Positions 46,674 to 60,089 of a stretch of DNA of 64,000 nucleotides are shown here, one piece after another. The stretch is from NCBI GenBank assembly GCA_019359835.1, contig CM033329.1:930001-994000 (forward strand), in the 5' to 3' direction. Origin of the DNA: Pharus latifolius (lineage: Eukaryota; Streptophyta; Magnoliopsida; Poales; Poaceae). The first letter of the stretch is position 1, and each line of letters opens with the position of its first letter. Both the position numbers and the translations under genes were made by a program. Below the pieces are notes generated by a model, which was given only the letters and a program-made list of their open reading frames with translations, was not told the DNA's origin and made no database searches.

Positions 46674-46681
46674 TTTATATA
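46674..46681 (-). promoter_or_regulatory. Putative TATA box of the acyltransferase gene
   Basis: TATATAAA on the minus strand, about 54 bp upstream of the ATG at 46,620. A (GGAT)n run lies between them (46,649-46,664) in the presumed 5' leader. Position and sequence fit a core promoter; the transcription start is not known. Confidence 0.55.
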
Positions 46682-46689
46682 ATATGATA

Positions 46690-48589
46690 AATGGGATGGT
46701 GTACGAATTTAATTTAATTTAGTTTAATCAATTAGTAGAAATTAAAATGGCATGGGACCTGCATGCATGCATGGTTTGGCTATCATGTGTATGGCATCCA
46801 TCCATTTTTCTTTTCTAACAAACTCACATTTTGTAGAAAATTAATTAATTATATAGATCTAATTAAAGTGGAGCATGCATGGCTCTTTAGTGGAAATGCT
46901 GCGAATTTAGCTTTTGAGAAAGCAATGGATAGCGGATGTGAAAAAAGGGAAGAGAAGGAAAATATGAACACATCATGCATGTGTGGAATGAGAATTTCAT
47001 TTCTTGTTAGACACAGTCGGTTACCTAAACAACTTGACTGGTATTGACCACTGTTAGGAGTTGTTTATTAATTATTATCAAATATTTGAATTAGTGATTA
47101 CACATATACAAAATTAAAAAAAACCGTTAAGCGGTTTTTCTGACATACTGATCTGGGATTAAAAAAATACGGGAAATTGAATCCTGCGTGAAATCCATAG
47201 AAAGAAAAATATGGGCTACTCGTTGAATTACCTAATGCAATAATTTCATACATCATAAGCTCTAGTTGTCATCACAAAGCATGTACACCACCAATCCTTT
47301 GCTACCATACTAATCATATTGAGTATTATAAGATGACAGTTCATAATATTGTTTTTTAGTTGTCTAAAGACTAGGTATCTATTATTTTTTTAAAAAATTT
47401 ATATCATTTATACCACACTTCTAAATCTAAATTTAATCTCCATCCTCTATCTCCTCATTTTCTTCTTCCTCTTCTTTTCTTCACATTGTGATTGCCTCCC
47501 TTCCTCCCTCTCCCCTATTAGTCAACACTGCCTTGCCGCACCCCTCCCTCTCTCCTTCGCCGTTGCCTCCTCCTCCCCATGACTGCCACCTCACATTGCT
47601 TACACCCTCAACTAGTGGCACCACCGCTGCCTCTGCTTGCTTAGGCCGCCGTTATCACCGAAGAAACTAAAGTAGAAATCTAGGTGAATTTTAGAAAATT
47701 ATATCTAAAAAGAAGGATTTTATCCAAAGATGAGAAATATATATAAAATTAAAAAAAATACCTACTCATTAGCAAAACTCTTATTTTTTTGTTGTTTTGA
47801 AATTTATATCTTTACAGCACATGCATGAAAAATTCAGAATGTTTTTCCATGACACGTGTAGCTTAATTTCTAATAATGTCGAACTAAATTAGTACTTTGT
47901 CACTACCGTAAGTCACTACAAATGAAGTTTGGAGTGGTCAAATTTAGCAAAAATTTCAAGCAAGATGAGTCGTGTTTGGGACATAGGAAGCAACCAAGCA
48001 GTTTCACACGACCGAGTTCAAGTCATGTACGTATGGAACTAAGTTGTGCGTGCCAATATAATTACCTATACTTAACGCGTGCCAATATGAGTCGATCGTA
48101 CGTGTGTGAAACTAATTGAAATGCACTGCACACGTGTACTGTAGTGGTGTGTATTGCCATGCATACACTATTTGCTCCGTGATTCACGTGGTGATCCATT
48201 CGATCGATCGATCGATCGATCGATGGAATTATGGTAAAAGTCAGACATGGCCGTACGAATCAAAATTAAAAACTGTTTTGCTGTACATGCGACCAAAATA
48301 GTTTGTTAGGATTGGGAAGACTTGGAACTTAGACCTCAAAATGGCTAAAGAGAAAGAAAGAGACTGCACAAGGGAACCGGATTTACTGCTGTGGTTCGCA
48401 AGTTGCAAGCTATGTAGGTTATTTTATCAAAGGTTAATGGTTTAGATTGATCGGTGAAAAAATAGGAATGCTTATTTTATTTTATCTAGCCTATTAATCT
48501 CAATCATTATACTTGATTGTAGCAGTTTTCAGTCTCTAAATAAGAGATGCATACAGGTCAGGAGCATGAATAAAACTATTACGAATTGT
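46690..48589. other. Intergenic DNA upstream of the acyltransferase gene
   Basis: Contains GCATGCATGCATG words near 46,760, a pyrimidine-rich low-complexity stretch (47,440-47,600) and a (GATC)n microsatellite at about 48,198-48,223. Open frames here are short and unsupported. Confidence 0.5.
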
Positions 48590-49019
48590 TTTTCCAAATA
48601 ACCCATAAAAAAAAAATTCCAAAACTAATTCCTAACTTTTAAATTTTGCAAAAATGACCCTTTATCGCGAACGGGCTGCGCGATTGATCTTCAGTCACTA
48701 GCGCAGCTAGCGACTGAAGACATGGTCTCTCTGGAAAGAGAGAGCGTCTTAACCAACTAGACTACAACCAGTTTTTGTAACTTATTGGTATGGCATAGTT
48801 TTATATCTTTTCAGTCGCTAGCCGGGCTAGCGACTGAAAGCATACGTGGCACGCGAACTGTGCCAGTGGAGCGTTGGGCCGTGCCACGTCATCAGTCGCT
48901 AGCTGGGCTAGCGACTGAAGATCAGTTGCGCGGCCTAGTTCGCGACAGAGGGCTATTTTTGCAAAATTTAAAAGTTAGGGGTTAATTTTGTAATTTTTTT
49001 TTGGGGTTATTTGGAAAAT
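48590..49019. mobile_element. Foldback-type element with long inverted repeats and three internal palindromes
   Basis: The two ends (48,590 onward and complement of 49,019 backward) pair for about 100 bp: TTTCCAAATAACCC, an A-rich run, then ACTTTTAAATTTTGCAAAAAT and TCGCGAAC. Inside are three copies of the palindrome CAGTCGCTAGC-NNN-GCTAGCGACTG (near 48,692, 48,812 and 48,893). A tRNA-like stretch on the minus strand (about 48,745-48,772) has words resembling an internal A box. Non-coding. Superfamily not assigned. Confidence 0.75.
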
Positions 49020-51473
49020 AAATTCCATTCCACACATTAGAAAATTTTATAAGAGAGTTTTGATTCAGGTGTAGAGCTCCGTACTCTATATCAAGTACAA
49101 AAACAACTAAGAAAATAATATCAATAGAAAAAAAATGAGTGTATTACGGTTACGACCGGATATAGAAGTAGCTTGCACCGATAAGACATGTCGAGATTAC
49201 TAATCAATCGGCAAAGACGGCTACGCTTGCCGAACTCTTGGTTCGGCAAGTCAGATGCACGCACGAATTGCAATGCACATGCAACTGCAAACAACTCGTT
49301 TTTTCTCCCAGAGAATGGGACCTGCTTGTCCTTGAGCTCGACCTAACTTTTGGATCTTATTATGCAGCGGTTTTTTCTTGTTCAATTCAATTGACCTCTC
49401 TCATCATCAAAAACAGATTCTCCACGTTACTTTAGTAAGTACATATCTATTGTTATTTTTGAGAGTTACCTGTTCAATAAATAACAGTCCGAATCAACTT
49501 TGAAAGAGCAATTGAAATGTCAATTTCTCGTCTTTCCACCCATAGGTGTGATCTGGATCATTTATTTTCTGATCAAATAATTCATGAGAGATGATAAATG
49601 ATAATGCATGTAGTGCATTTTGTTAATCCACGCAAAGGATCCTCATCCCTCTGTCATCATGCATCATGCATGTGTCCAAAACCAACACCAACACCAACAC
49701 GTACCAAACCAAATGGACAAGCACTTCAATTTATGACACCAACACGTCACCATAATTTTATACATACTGATGGATACAGATTACAAAGATCCATATATGT
49801 AACGAAAAAGCAAAGAACGATATCATGAAAGAGAATATGCAAACCTAGACGTGAATAGAAATCCACTTATGTATATAAGACATCAACACATTATTGTAAT
49901 TTGAATGCATTCTTTTGCAAATATTTTATAGTTTTGATCTCCACAACAAAAAATTTTTTTGGTGAAATGTGTCTGTTTATATTTCTCTCTCTAATATGTG
50001 ACCCATCTGATGATAGATACAAATTATAAAGTCTATACGTATAGTGGAAAAAAACAAATAATGATAGACTGAAAAAAGAATAGACAAATCTAGTTGCAAA
50101 TAGAAAACCACTATATAAGGCACGTTCACGTCACTGTAATAATGCACACTTTTACCTACTTTTTTTAATGTTGACCTCCACGACGACAGCGATCACAAAA
50201 ATAAAGGTGCGGTCAAATGTGATGTAGATAAGGTACTTTGTTCATATGTGTCCATCGTCACGGCAATTAGCTTCAATTACTGCGCGATTTATGGTGTGAT
50301 GATAAGCATCATCAAACAATAACAAGACAACGCCAAGTGTCACAAGGTCATGTATGTGTGATGATGCATCATCAAACAATAACAAGATACTATAATTACA
50401 TTAGATATTTCATACAATTCAGAGGTTGGTCATGAATTAGACTGAGATTAGATTTGTTTCTCCGGTATTCTTGAATGGCTGCGAGTACTTGTCAGCAATG
50501 AACTAAAACATATCCCCGAATGGAAAACGTGCAGCTCTTACCACAGTTGAATTATCTGAAAAAAATAAATTAAACATGTTCAACGAGTGCAATTAATTAA
50601 ATTTATGACATACTTCTGTCTATCCTTGTCTTGGAGTTGTCTGAAATGTTTTGATTTTTTGTGTGAAGAACTGAAGAGAAGTCAGAACATTGTACAGAGC
50701 TGAAGAAATCTGAAACAATTAATTCAACGTTTCAAATCACAAGAAAACCAAAAGTATTGCGTATACGAGTGTTCCTTGGAAGGAATATGGAGCAAGAAGC
50801 AGATACGTTTTAGAATGATGAAAATTGGAAAGGTATAGCAAATTAGAGGGAGCCTTGAGCCTCAGTTACTTACCAAACTGAAACAGCCTAATCTTGTACC
50901 ACTTGTACTTCAAGCTGCATGAGTAAGTACGTAATATCTTCAATAACCTTAACTTTTGTAGACCTTATGCAAATTGCATCATTGATATAACCACAAAAAT
51001 GATGATGTTAACATAGTATTTCTCCCCTAAAATCTTGAGAATCTCCAAAGAGACATCTGACCCTAAACTGATGCAGCAAATATATGTATGTCAAATTGCA
51101 CAAAACAGATTCATGATCACTGTCAACTTTTCATGTACAGGGTTATTACTGTCAAAAGGTTTTATACAGTTCCAACTATTTCATGTTACAACTTTAATGT
51201 CAAATTGGGTGTTAATCCCACATTGCCGAAAAACAAACTAAATTGCCAATCTCAATCACTAGTCTGTCTAACCTTGTTGTCAGAAGATACAGTTGCATTT
51301 GAAATTTCAGGTTTGAGAAGCCACCTCAATGGTACAATTTCAGCCTTAGCTCTTCCAGGAAGTAACCATGCAGAAGGTGTGGATCCTTCTTAGGTTCATG
51401 CCATTACACCGCTGATGGACCTCTCTTGATTGCTCTCGCATGTATTAGCCATGAACATCAGAACTTGAAACCC
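49020..51473. other. Intergenic DNA downstream of the Raf-like kinase gene
   Basis: No gene visible. A degenerate direct repeat with period near 245 bp spans about 49,755-50,190 (both copies contain GATACARATTAYAAAG and CCACTWATRTATA-like words). The phrase CATCATCAAACAATAACAAG occurs twice near 50,310 and 50,370. The part near 51,380-51,473 is probably the 3' UTR of the kinase gene. Confidence 0.5.
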
Positions 51474-54400
51474 TCAATCCTCAACGGTGACTTTTGCGGC
51501 GCCTTTCATCAGAGCATCCCCAGCTGCATTTCGCTGCATCTGAGTCTGGATGGCATACTGCCTTTGCAGTTCTCGCAGCTTCTCCAAGAGTTGTTCGAAT
51601 GATGGTCGGCATTGTGGGTCACTGCTCACAGCAAGGGCAATTGTTCAATGGGACAACACAATTTGCCATATGTCAGGAGGAAGCAAATGCATCTAAGTTT
51701 AAGAGGAAAATAAAAACAATATATACCTCTCCCAACAACTCTCGATAATTGATGCCCACTGAGGATCTACGTCACTCGGAATTTCCAACCTGTGGTTCAT
51801 GAAACCTACAGCTCCAACGACCTACAACAAAGGAATCACACTATTAAGAATTTCTTATGTACCAATGTGCCTGTCTAAACAAGATACCAGTCATGGCTGA
51901 ACATTGCAATGTTGATAATCTCGAAAAAGATTAGCTTGGAAAGTAATTTTTTTGCAAAACGAGCATCCATAGTATTTTCCCAAGAGAAAGACACACCCTT
52001 CTTGGGGCAAATTCCTTAGAATGCACACAAACATGGACTTGAAGTGAGTTCAACACTTCTAATGACCCCTTTCTTTAGCACATGCAATTAAAGAAGCAAA
52101 CACACAAACAACTGAACTATACGGTGATAAGTTAATTGCTCTATAGGCATCTCAATGTTCATCATGCTATCATACTGAAAGGAGAAATGAACGAAATATG
52201 CAGCAAATGAAGATTAAACTTTGTTATCATTGGTTGTATCTAAGGAGATTGTTACTTGAGATAAAAGTTTTCTGCCTTTTTTAGCTGCTAAAGTAAACAA
52301 TGCCCTCAAGTTCACAATGACATAGTTGTAACCAAAGATATGATCAAAATCAGATGATTTCCCTAACCAACATACAAATACATAGCAAAAATTTACCTGC
52401 ATCGAATTGAGATTATCCCAGGGTATCTTCTGAGTAACGAGTTCCCACAGGATCACCCCGTAGCTGTACACATCAGACCTATATTTAACAAAAAGAAAGA
52501 AATCAGTAACCATCAATTGGAACAGCAGGAATATCCATCACTTAACAATGTCCATGTCGAACTTACTTTTCATCTGAAGGTTCATTACGTAACACCTCCG
52601 GAGCCATCCACTGTGGCTGGATATGAAAGTTAAATTATCAGATAATTAATAAACAAAGAAAAGGTTATAACACATTAAAGTTTTATGTCAATCTTGTTAC
52701 CCTAGAGAAATCATGGAATATTCATCAAGTTCGCCTGTACTTACCGTTCCTTTTCCAGTTTTTGTTGTCAGAAATGTTTCATGTTTGAGACGTGAAAGAC
52801 CAAAGTCCGCAACCTAATTGAATCCAACAAATGAAAAAAGAGAAAACATGACAGTTCAGAAAAGTAAATTTCAAAGTTACCTTTGCAGTCCAGTTCTTAT
52901 CGACCAATAGATTCGATGATTTTAAATCACGATGAATAATAGGCGGGCTGGAATGGTGAAGATAATTCATGCCCCTTGCCTACAAAAATACAAAATAGTA
53001 TGCTCTCAAAATCAACATGACAAACCAAGCACATATACAGCCAACATATGGACATACAGAAAGAAAATGCCAAGTGATTGTTTGTCTTCAAGGGTTCAAA
53101 AAGCCCCCCAGGTCAAACATACAGAAAAGATTAGCTGGCCCAAAAAGTTTCAAAGCATAACTACATGAATAATGAGCTAACAGTAATAGGAATCTTCACT
53201 TAGGATCGTAGAATGTGTAATGTCACAAGCTATCATGTTAAATGGAATATACAAGATATCACTGACTTTTTGTATCTCATTCTTTCATATGCTAAAGCTG
53301 ACTGATGCTGTTTTGTTTACATATAATTCAACTTCTCTTCCACACAATCGCCAAAAATACATATATATAAGTTTCCAATTTTTGTATTTATTCAACACGT
53401 CTCTAGATAATCTACAACTGAAGAATGTTTACTGGTTCTTCCTCTAATTCAACTTTATTCATGCCTCAGAATTTTCATAAATCTTAATTGATTTGCCAAG
53501 TCCTAGAAGGAGCTGTTAAGAGAAAATGCACTCACAATGTCTATAGCCATGTGAGTGCGCCGCCTTGCGTCCAACTTGGCTGCATTCTTTTGAAGTAAGC
53601 GAAACAAACTCCCACTGCATTTTTGGGAAACAGTAAGAGGACACAAAGCCAGGTATTAAAATAGATTGGTCTGCTCAGGTCTAACACCTAGCATTGGAGA
53701 AAGCAACAAACACATAAGAAGAGGCACTTGCAAGTTTCTAGCTTAGTAACTTTATTTCTGAGCTGCAGAAGATTTAAATCATACCGTGGGAGGAATTCCG
53801 TAACAATACAAAGTCGTTGTGGAGATGTAACTGCACCCATGAAGAGCAGTATATTAGGATGGCGTAGTTTCTTCATCAATGATACCTACACAATCGAAGG
53901 ATGCCAATATAGTCATGATCACAATCTATGAAACAAAAATCATAAGATTAGAAGGTTAACAACATATTGCTACAAATAACTTGGAACCGAAAATAAAGTG
54001 AAGATTTGTCAATATATACTCTTCTTTTTTATATATATTTACCCACATCAACATGAATTAGCAACCTTTAGCAGTTAGCACTTAGCAATGATGAGTTTGT
54101 ATCCTGTGAATCCAATTAGTCTTTAGAGTTTATCCACTCATAATAGAAGAAATGACAGTAGCATGAGGGGTTTTTGCATTCTTTTATGGTGGCACGTAGA
54201 GAATCCGTTGTTTATAATTGCATATGTAGAAATGCTCAGTTTTGTAATGTCATATAATAAATTTTCAGCAATATAGTATCAGACTCAATAATACAAGATG
54301 CTCACCTAACAAAACACTCGTTTTCTTGCTTAACATTTTGAAAGTCAACTAACAGAAACTGTTGTCACAGATTGATATCTACCTCTTGTCTGAAGGATAG

Positions 54401-57400
54401 TATCACTTCTTCCGAGTATTCCTGCTTGGAGAATACTTTAACTGCCACATCCTACAGGGACATGAATAGACATTCAAACTCATTGTTAAGCTACACTCAC
54501 AACAAAGCAATAGAACATACATACCGAGCCATACCACAAAGCATGATATACCGTTCCACAAGAACCTGCAAGGACCAAAAACAAAAATAGCACAATTATA
54601 GAGTGTCCCTTAGAAGACACATAACGCCCATAACACCCCACCCCATCCCAAATCAAGATGTACTCTCTTCAACTTTGTTTCTGTATTTAGAGAAACCTTC
54701 AGCAATAAACAAAGATCCCATAATCTTCCTGGCTTAACCATAGCAAGGTGAAATGCTATAACTGTGAGTCTGTGATGATATGCAATATTTTGAGTGTAGC
54801 AAGCTGAGAGTAGATGTTCATGACTCCAAGACTACTATTGTGTAATCATGAAACTATGTATGAAGATTAGATGTTTTGATGAGTAGACAGAGAACAACCA
54901 ATGTTTGTTCTGACAAATATAAGAGGAGTATACATGAGCTACTCTAAAGAAGCATGCAGGGTGCTTGCAAGTACTGACAAAGACCAATTTCTTAGGTAGA
55001 CAGTTAAAATAAACAAGACATGCTTATGCAATATGCAGAAAACTTCCGAAGCACATTCCAACAAGAGGGTGAGTGTTTCTACAAGTGCAGATAGGTGGAG
55101 CATTTGCAAAATGAGCAATACTACCTTGACCCACTTGCTCTCCAAAGACTAAGTCTTCCCACAGAATCTCATAATCCAAGCAGTCTGCTTCTTGATCTAC
55201 TTTCTCAAGAGCACTGCTATTAGTACTCCCAGTGCTGCTCAAACTACTTGTGCTGTTATTGTTGAAAGACCACCAGGAACCTGAGACCTCACATTTGCTT
55301 GCCTGGACGTATTCAGTGGCTTGGCAGTCTGGAATTATGTTAGATTCAGAACCCCTCTGATGATTCTGGTCATTCTCTTGCTCATCATGTGACCGTGGCG
55401 AGATCGTGTGATTCCTCCCATCAGCCCCATCATGTTCATGCCCTCTCCAAGGCCATGATATCCCCTTCTTGGCCAATAATGCCTCTGCCTTTGAACTTAA
55501 AATCTTGTGAAGACCTACTTTTCCTTCTCCTGAGTCATCGCTATTTGTTTTGGTTGATTTCCCAGGGGAATTCTCTTCTGTAAAAAAAGCACCATGTAGT
55601 ACATCCCCATTTGGCGTGCTTGCTCCACTAGATGTCAGGTCCTCCCTGGCATCATGTTCAGAAAACTGGCTCTCGCAGCTGGCACCGTCTCGTTCAGTGC
55701 AGTTCTCACCCGTCCTGATCCGAGAACGAACTCTACTTGTAACCTTGATAGCCTGTGTTTGTTATTCTAAAAATCAAGAAAAGAATACACTAGAAAATAA
55801 ATTAAGAAGATATACTGGAAGAGCAATTTCCAATTGCAATAATATAACATATTCAGTTCTTATGTTTACTAAGAAGTAGAACTCACCAAATTTGTCATCT
55901 TGGAGGCGATAGAAGATTGGAGAGGTTGCTGGGAGTCAGAAGAACCTTTGTTTAGCAAACCACTGTTAGACCGATTGTTGGAATGAATATTGGGCTTTGC
56001 TGAGTTTGGACAAGACTGTGGAGAGGATGAGGAGCTGACTATCTCCTCCAAGGTCCGCGCATCACTTGAAACACAGATGAGGCCCACCAAGCTACCATCG
56101 TCATCATAGAAAGGAGTGTTAGTGGCGACAATTGAAAAGTGCTCTCCCGACCTGTTCTTAACTGGAAACTTCCCTCTCCAACACTTCCCCATAAATATAT
56201 TTCGGATTATGTCGTTTGCTGCACTGAAGTCACCAGGATCAACTATTAGGTCAAGGGCATCCTGACCAAGTGCCTCTGATGCAGAATAGCCATATAGATG
56301 CTCGGCAGACCGGTTCCTAGGTTGCAGTAAAATAGGAGCATTTGGTAAAATGGGGGTATTCAACAGCATCAAACAATGGAGAAAAGGTGTATACAGGATT
56401 GCAGATTGCATAAAGAATTTAGCATGCTTATTTAGCCAAGTTAAGAACCAGTTCAGTGCATGAAAACAACAGTATCTACACACATCAAACTATGCTATGT
56501 ATTCAATGTACAAAACCAGATATTGCTAGATGCACAAGCTAAAATGATCAATAATATCTCTATGTTGTTCCTTCTTAAGTCTCACTCCATATATTGTAGA
56601 GATTCTTGGATGACCGGATCTAATATCTTTTACGAGGTCCCTAATCCAATTGTATCACTCAATCTTGAGCAAACCTAACAAATAATGATATAAAGGAAGC
56701 TGCTTATCATCTTGTCCAGTTCTTTAGAACCACAGATGCCTACGGGCATTGTCAAACACAATTTCTCCTATTTTATGCGCTTCAACACCAAACTTCCACT
56801 GTTTTTGTACATATGACGTTATTCAAGATATCAATAGGAAACCTCTAATTTTTTAGGGTAAAGTGCAAGAAAAAATTTCGAAATTTTTTTTATTTTGCAG
56901 CCCAAATACCTCCACGAAGTTCAATTCCAAATTCTCATATTTGATACAATAAAAAATACAATATGATCACTGAAGACAGCCAAAGAGTTAACATATGTGT
57001 TCACATTTCACAACTCTAAATTTAGCAGACAGTTTTCCACTACCGCCACCTTTGCTACATGCAAGATCAGTTGAACACGCCCAAAGAAAAAGGGAGAAAA
57101 ACTCTAGTCTAACAGCAGAACAGACTTTTGCAAGTTATTGCACCTCAACCTAAACCGTCTTCACTAAAAGAGAAATTGTTTTAATCTCTACATCAGTCCA
57201 TGCAGAATTTGTCCACACATTTAGCAAGTTACATAACGAACAACATGCAGAATTGTTCGGTAAACAAATACTTCAACCTAAATAACTTCCATTACACTAC
57301 ATTAGTGATCAATCTCTGCATACCACCAATCTAGCATTTCATTAGCATTTTATTGAACAACTCATGAGCACAATTAACCATGGTAATAAACACAATAAAT

Positions 57401-57716
57401 CTCACCAGTATAGGATCCTCCCCTCGAGATCAAGGATGTGTACGGACTGCCCCAGCGACTGCAGCACCCTGAGGTAGTGCTTATCGGACAACCCGGCGAC
57501 GCCGGCGCGGCCCTCGTGCTGCAGCCGCGACGAGGTCGGGAGCAAGGCGGAGGCCCTCCTCGACGGCGGCGTTGGAGCGGGGCAGGGGCGGCGGGGGAAG
57601 GCCGATTGCGCGCGGCGGCGCTCCGGCATGAGCTTGGACATCTCGCGCTTGAGCTCGGCGTGCCCGGCCTCCAGCTCCTTGATCTTCCTCAGGAGCTCCT
57701 CCCCCGTGGCTTCCAT
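51474..57716 (-). CDS. PAS-domain Raf-like serine/threonine protein kinase (MAPKKK group), 13 exons, 733 aa
   Basis: Exons by splice signals, 5' to 3': 57,716-57,406; 56,316-55,887; 55,752-55,125; 54,565-54,525; 54,451-54,383; 53,885-53,785; 53,614-53,536; 52,979-52,881; 52,813-52,745; 52,616-52,567; 52,478-52,397; 51,821-51,727; 51,621-51,474. They join in frame without a stop. The N-terminus has a short coiled coil (LLRKIKELEAGHAELKREM), then a PAS domain (about 80-205, with ILDLEGRILYWN and HLYGYSASEALG), a Ser-rich linker, and a kinase domain from about 448: glycine loop GQGSCGTVYHALW, VAVK Lys475, HRDLKSSN with Asp571, DFG 589-591, APE, and SDVYSYGVILWEL. Tyr-kinase-like features are as usual for plant Raf kinases. 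The C-terminus ends VTVED. PAS-Raf kinases are thought to couple small-molecule or stress input to signalling. The start is the first ATG in frame; an upstream GTG continues the frame. Confidence 0.93.
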
Positions 57717-57734
57717 CGCCGGCGAAGACCTCAC

Positions 57735-59470
57735 CGTCGGATCAAATGGACAGCGCCCGAGGCATCCGTGGCTTCCCGGAGCTCGAAAGGTGTCTCCTTT
57801 CTTGATTTCTTGGAAATTTCTGCGACGCGGGAGCTCAAAGGTGGCTCCTTTCTTGGTTTCCAGGCGATTTCAACAACAAATTTGGATAATTTGGTTTCTT
57901 GAAGAGCCAGAGAGAGATTTTGATGGCAAATTTGGATCAATTTGACCTCTTGGGGAATTTTTGGTTGGACTTTTGCTTGGAAATGGTGCACAATTGGATG
58001 GAATCTATCACAATCCCCGTTGGCTTTTTGCTTTGTCTTTGGATTATTATTATTTTTGTTCCTTCCCTCCAAATTTATATAGTTTTTTTATTAAGATTTT
58101 TTTGATGACGTGATGATCTATGCACCAAACTATTACTGTTACTATTACTAGTACCAATCTACCTCATCATCTTGGAAAAGCATCCTTGTTTTATTGATGC
58201 AAATTTGACCACCTTAACATTTCTTAATTTGATGGTGTTGCTACATTTTTGCATTTTAATATGAAACTATCTTGTGAATACTATTGCTTCCAGTGCTCTT
58301 TATTTTTCTTTTTGTTGGATGTGATTGGAATAATTAGTATTTTTTTAATTTTTTGGTGCCTTTCTTGTGTTATGTTTAAGACCACACGTTTGCCCAACAC
58401 AAATCTTGCTCATTAGGATTTTCTTCCCCTTTTAAAATAAAATCTCACTTGAGTAAATTGGATTTAGATATTTTTAAAAGAAAATATAGTCTAATTACTT
58501 AGCAAAAAATTCCTTAAAAAACAAGTAAATGAGGAAAAGATGAAAGTATATGCCAAATGCTATGCTCATGCATGACATAGCATTGTGTAGGATGTCAGCT
58601 TAGTTTTGTCTGCAGTGCAACTTGCCTCCTCTCGGGAACCTAAATTCTTGTTTATTTCTTATTCTTCTCACCGCGCACACAACTTGTTTCACACACAGAG
58701 ACACAAGCTTATCTTAGCTTATCTCACCGTACTTCTCAGTTCTCACCTCCTCCCAGTGCAAATTTGCACAATTTTTCTTTTCATAGCTCAAAATTTTTTT
58801 TATAAATAACTCATTAAAAAAATAAATTTCAAAACTATCCAAACTTGAAAAAAAGATAATAATATAGGGGTATAAACTGAGACAACGACTAAATTGTTTT
58901 CTTCGACTCTTAGTAGAATTGTCTTGACTATTTTAAGTGGAGAGGTCTGATTACAAAAAAAGATAATAGTAGAGGAGTCTCAACTCTCAATTGTTATTTT
59001 TTATAAATTTTTTATATTAGTCAAGAAATACTTATAAGATATAAATTAAATGGTTAGATAGGATCCGTTTTGAAGAGCTTGGCTTCTTAGAGCAATATCT
59101 TATTCAAAAAAAAACTTGAAAAGTTTTCTGGGAGCTTACTTCTATATTTCATTGTACGATTTATGTTTTCTTGATTTTTTTTTAGTAATAATTTGATAAA
59201 TATTGATGATATGTATATCCTACACTGAAAAGATGCAGGGGTAAGAGGGACGAATATATTAAAAGATCAAAAAGAATTATAGAAAAATCAGAAAGAAAGA
59301 TCAAAAAAGAAAACAAAAAAATTGAGAAATAGAAGTGATTATGAACTCACTGCAATTGTTACTAAAATTTGAATAAACAAAATAGAAAGTTACATATGTT
59401 TGTGATAGTTGCAAGAATAATTGAAGTCATATCTACAACAGTAAAAGATGACCAAACCTCGAAGCGTCAT
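57735..59470. other. Region upstream of the Raf-like kinase, no other gene
   Basis: 57,735-58,070 should contain the promoter and 5' UTR of the kinase. It has a weak direct repeat (AAGGTGKCTCCTTTCTTG-like words at about 57,788 and 57,838). The rest is AT-rich with homopolymers, without recognisable coding sequence. Confidence 0.5.
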
Positions 59471-60088
59471 TTAGAGAACATTGTTGTTCTGTTGGTTCGT
59501 TAGGAGATTCGTACATATTTGATGGGTCAGTGTATTTTTGTTGAAATTCTCTTCTAATTCAGGCAAATCAATAGCTAAATCGTTTTGATGGTTATCGAAA
59601 CAATTTCTATGTGTGATACTTGTATTTTGCATAGCTACACTGGCACTAGTACTTGCGCTGACATTGGCATTGACACTTATGCTGGCACTGACACTATTTT
59701 CGAGATTAGCATTTCTCATTACTCCTACTACTGAATGACTGCCTTTCAAACTATTTACGCTAAAAATTTCAACATGAAGTATAAAAGCTTTGATACCATG
59801 GATTACATTTTTAAAATTCTTATAAACAAATCCATAATTTGTCACCTTTCAGTTTCTTAAGTACTATTTAATTCCTTCCGATAATAGGTCTTCAATCTTA
59901 ACACTATCTGTCATGGGATTAAATTGTAATAAATCAATTAACCACATTTTCAAATCATTAAAAAACATTAACAGTGGTTGTGACATTCGTCCATATATAT
60001 GAGGACATGCACTAAGATTATCATCATATAGTCCATTACAAATTATATCAATTTCGTAATAAATGCAAACTATATCGGGTTGTTCCAT
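59471..60088 (-). other. Two adjacent open frames of unknown origin, perhaps a transposon fragment
   Basis: Minus-strand frames of 74 codons (60,088-59,864) and 124 codons (59,845-59,471) lie end to end, separated by a stop and a frame change. The second contains a low-complexity Ser/Val/Asn/Ala run (SVSASISVNANVSASTSASV). Amino-acid composition is protein-like rather than random (for example DLPELEENFNKNTLTHQ), so this may be the decayed C-terminal part of a transposon or host protein. I do not recognise the family. Confidence 0.35.
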
Positions 60089-60089
60089 T

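Noticed and set aside
48745..48772. Possible tRNA gene (minus strand, GTAGTCTAGTTGGTTAAGACG)
   Set aside because: It resembles the 5' part of a tRNA, but no matching acceptor stem, anticodon arm or T-loop follows. It is embedded in a foldback element.
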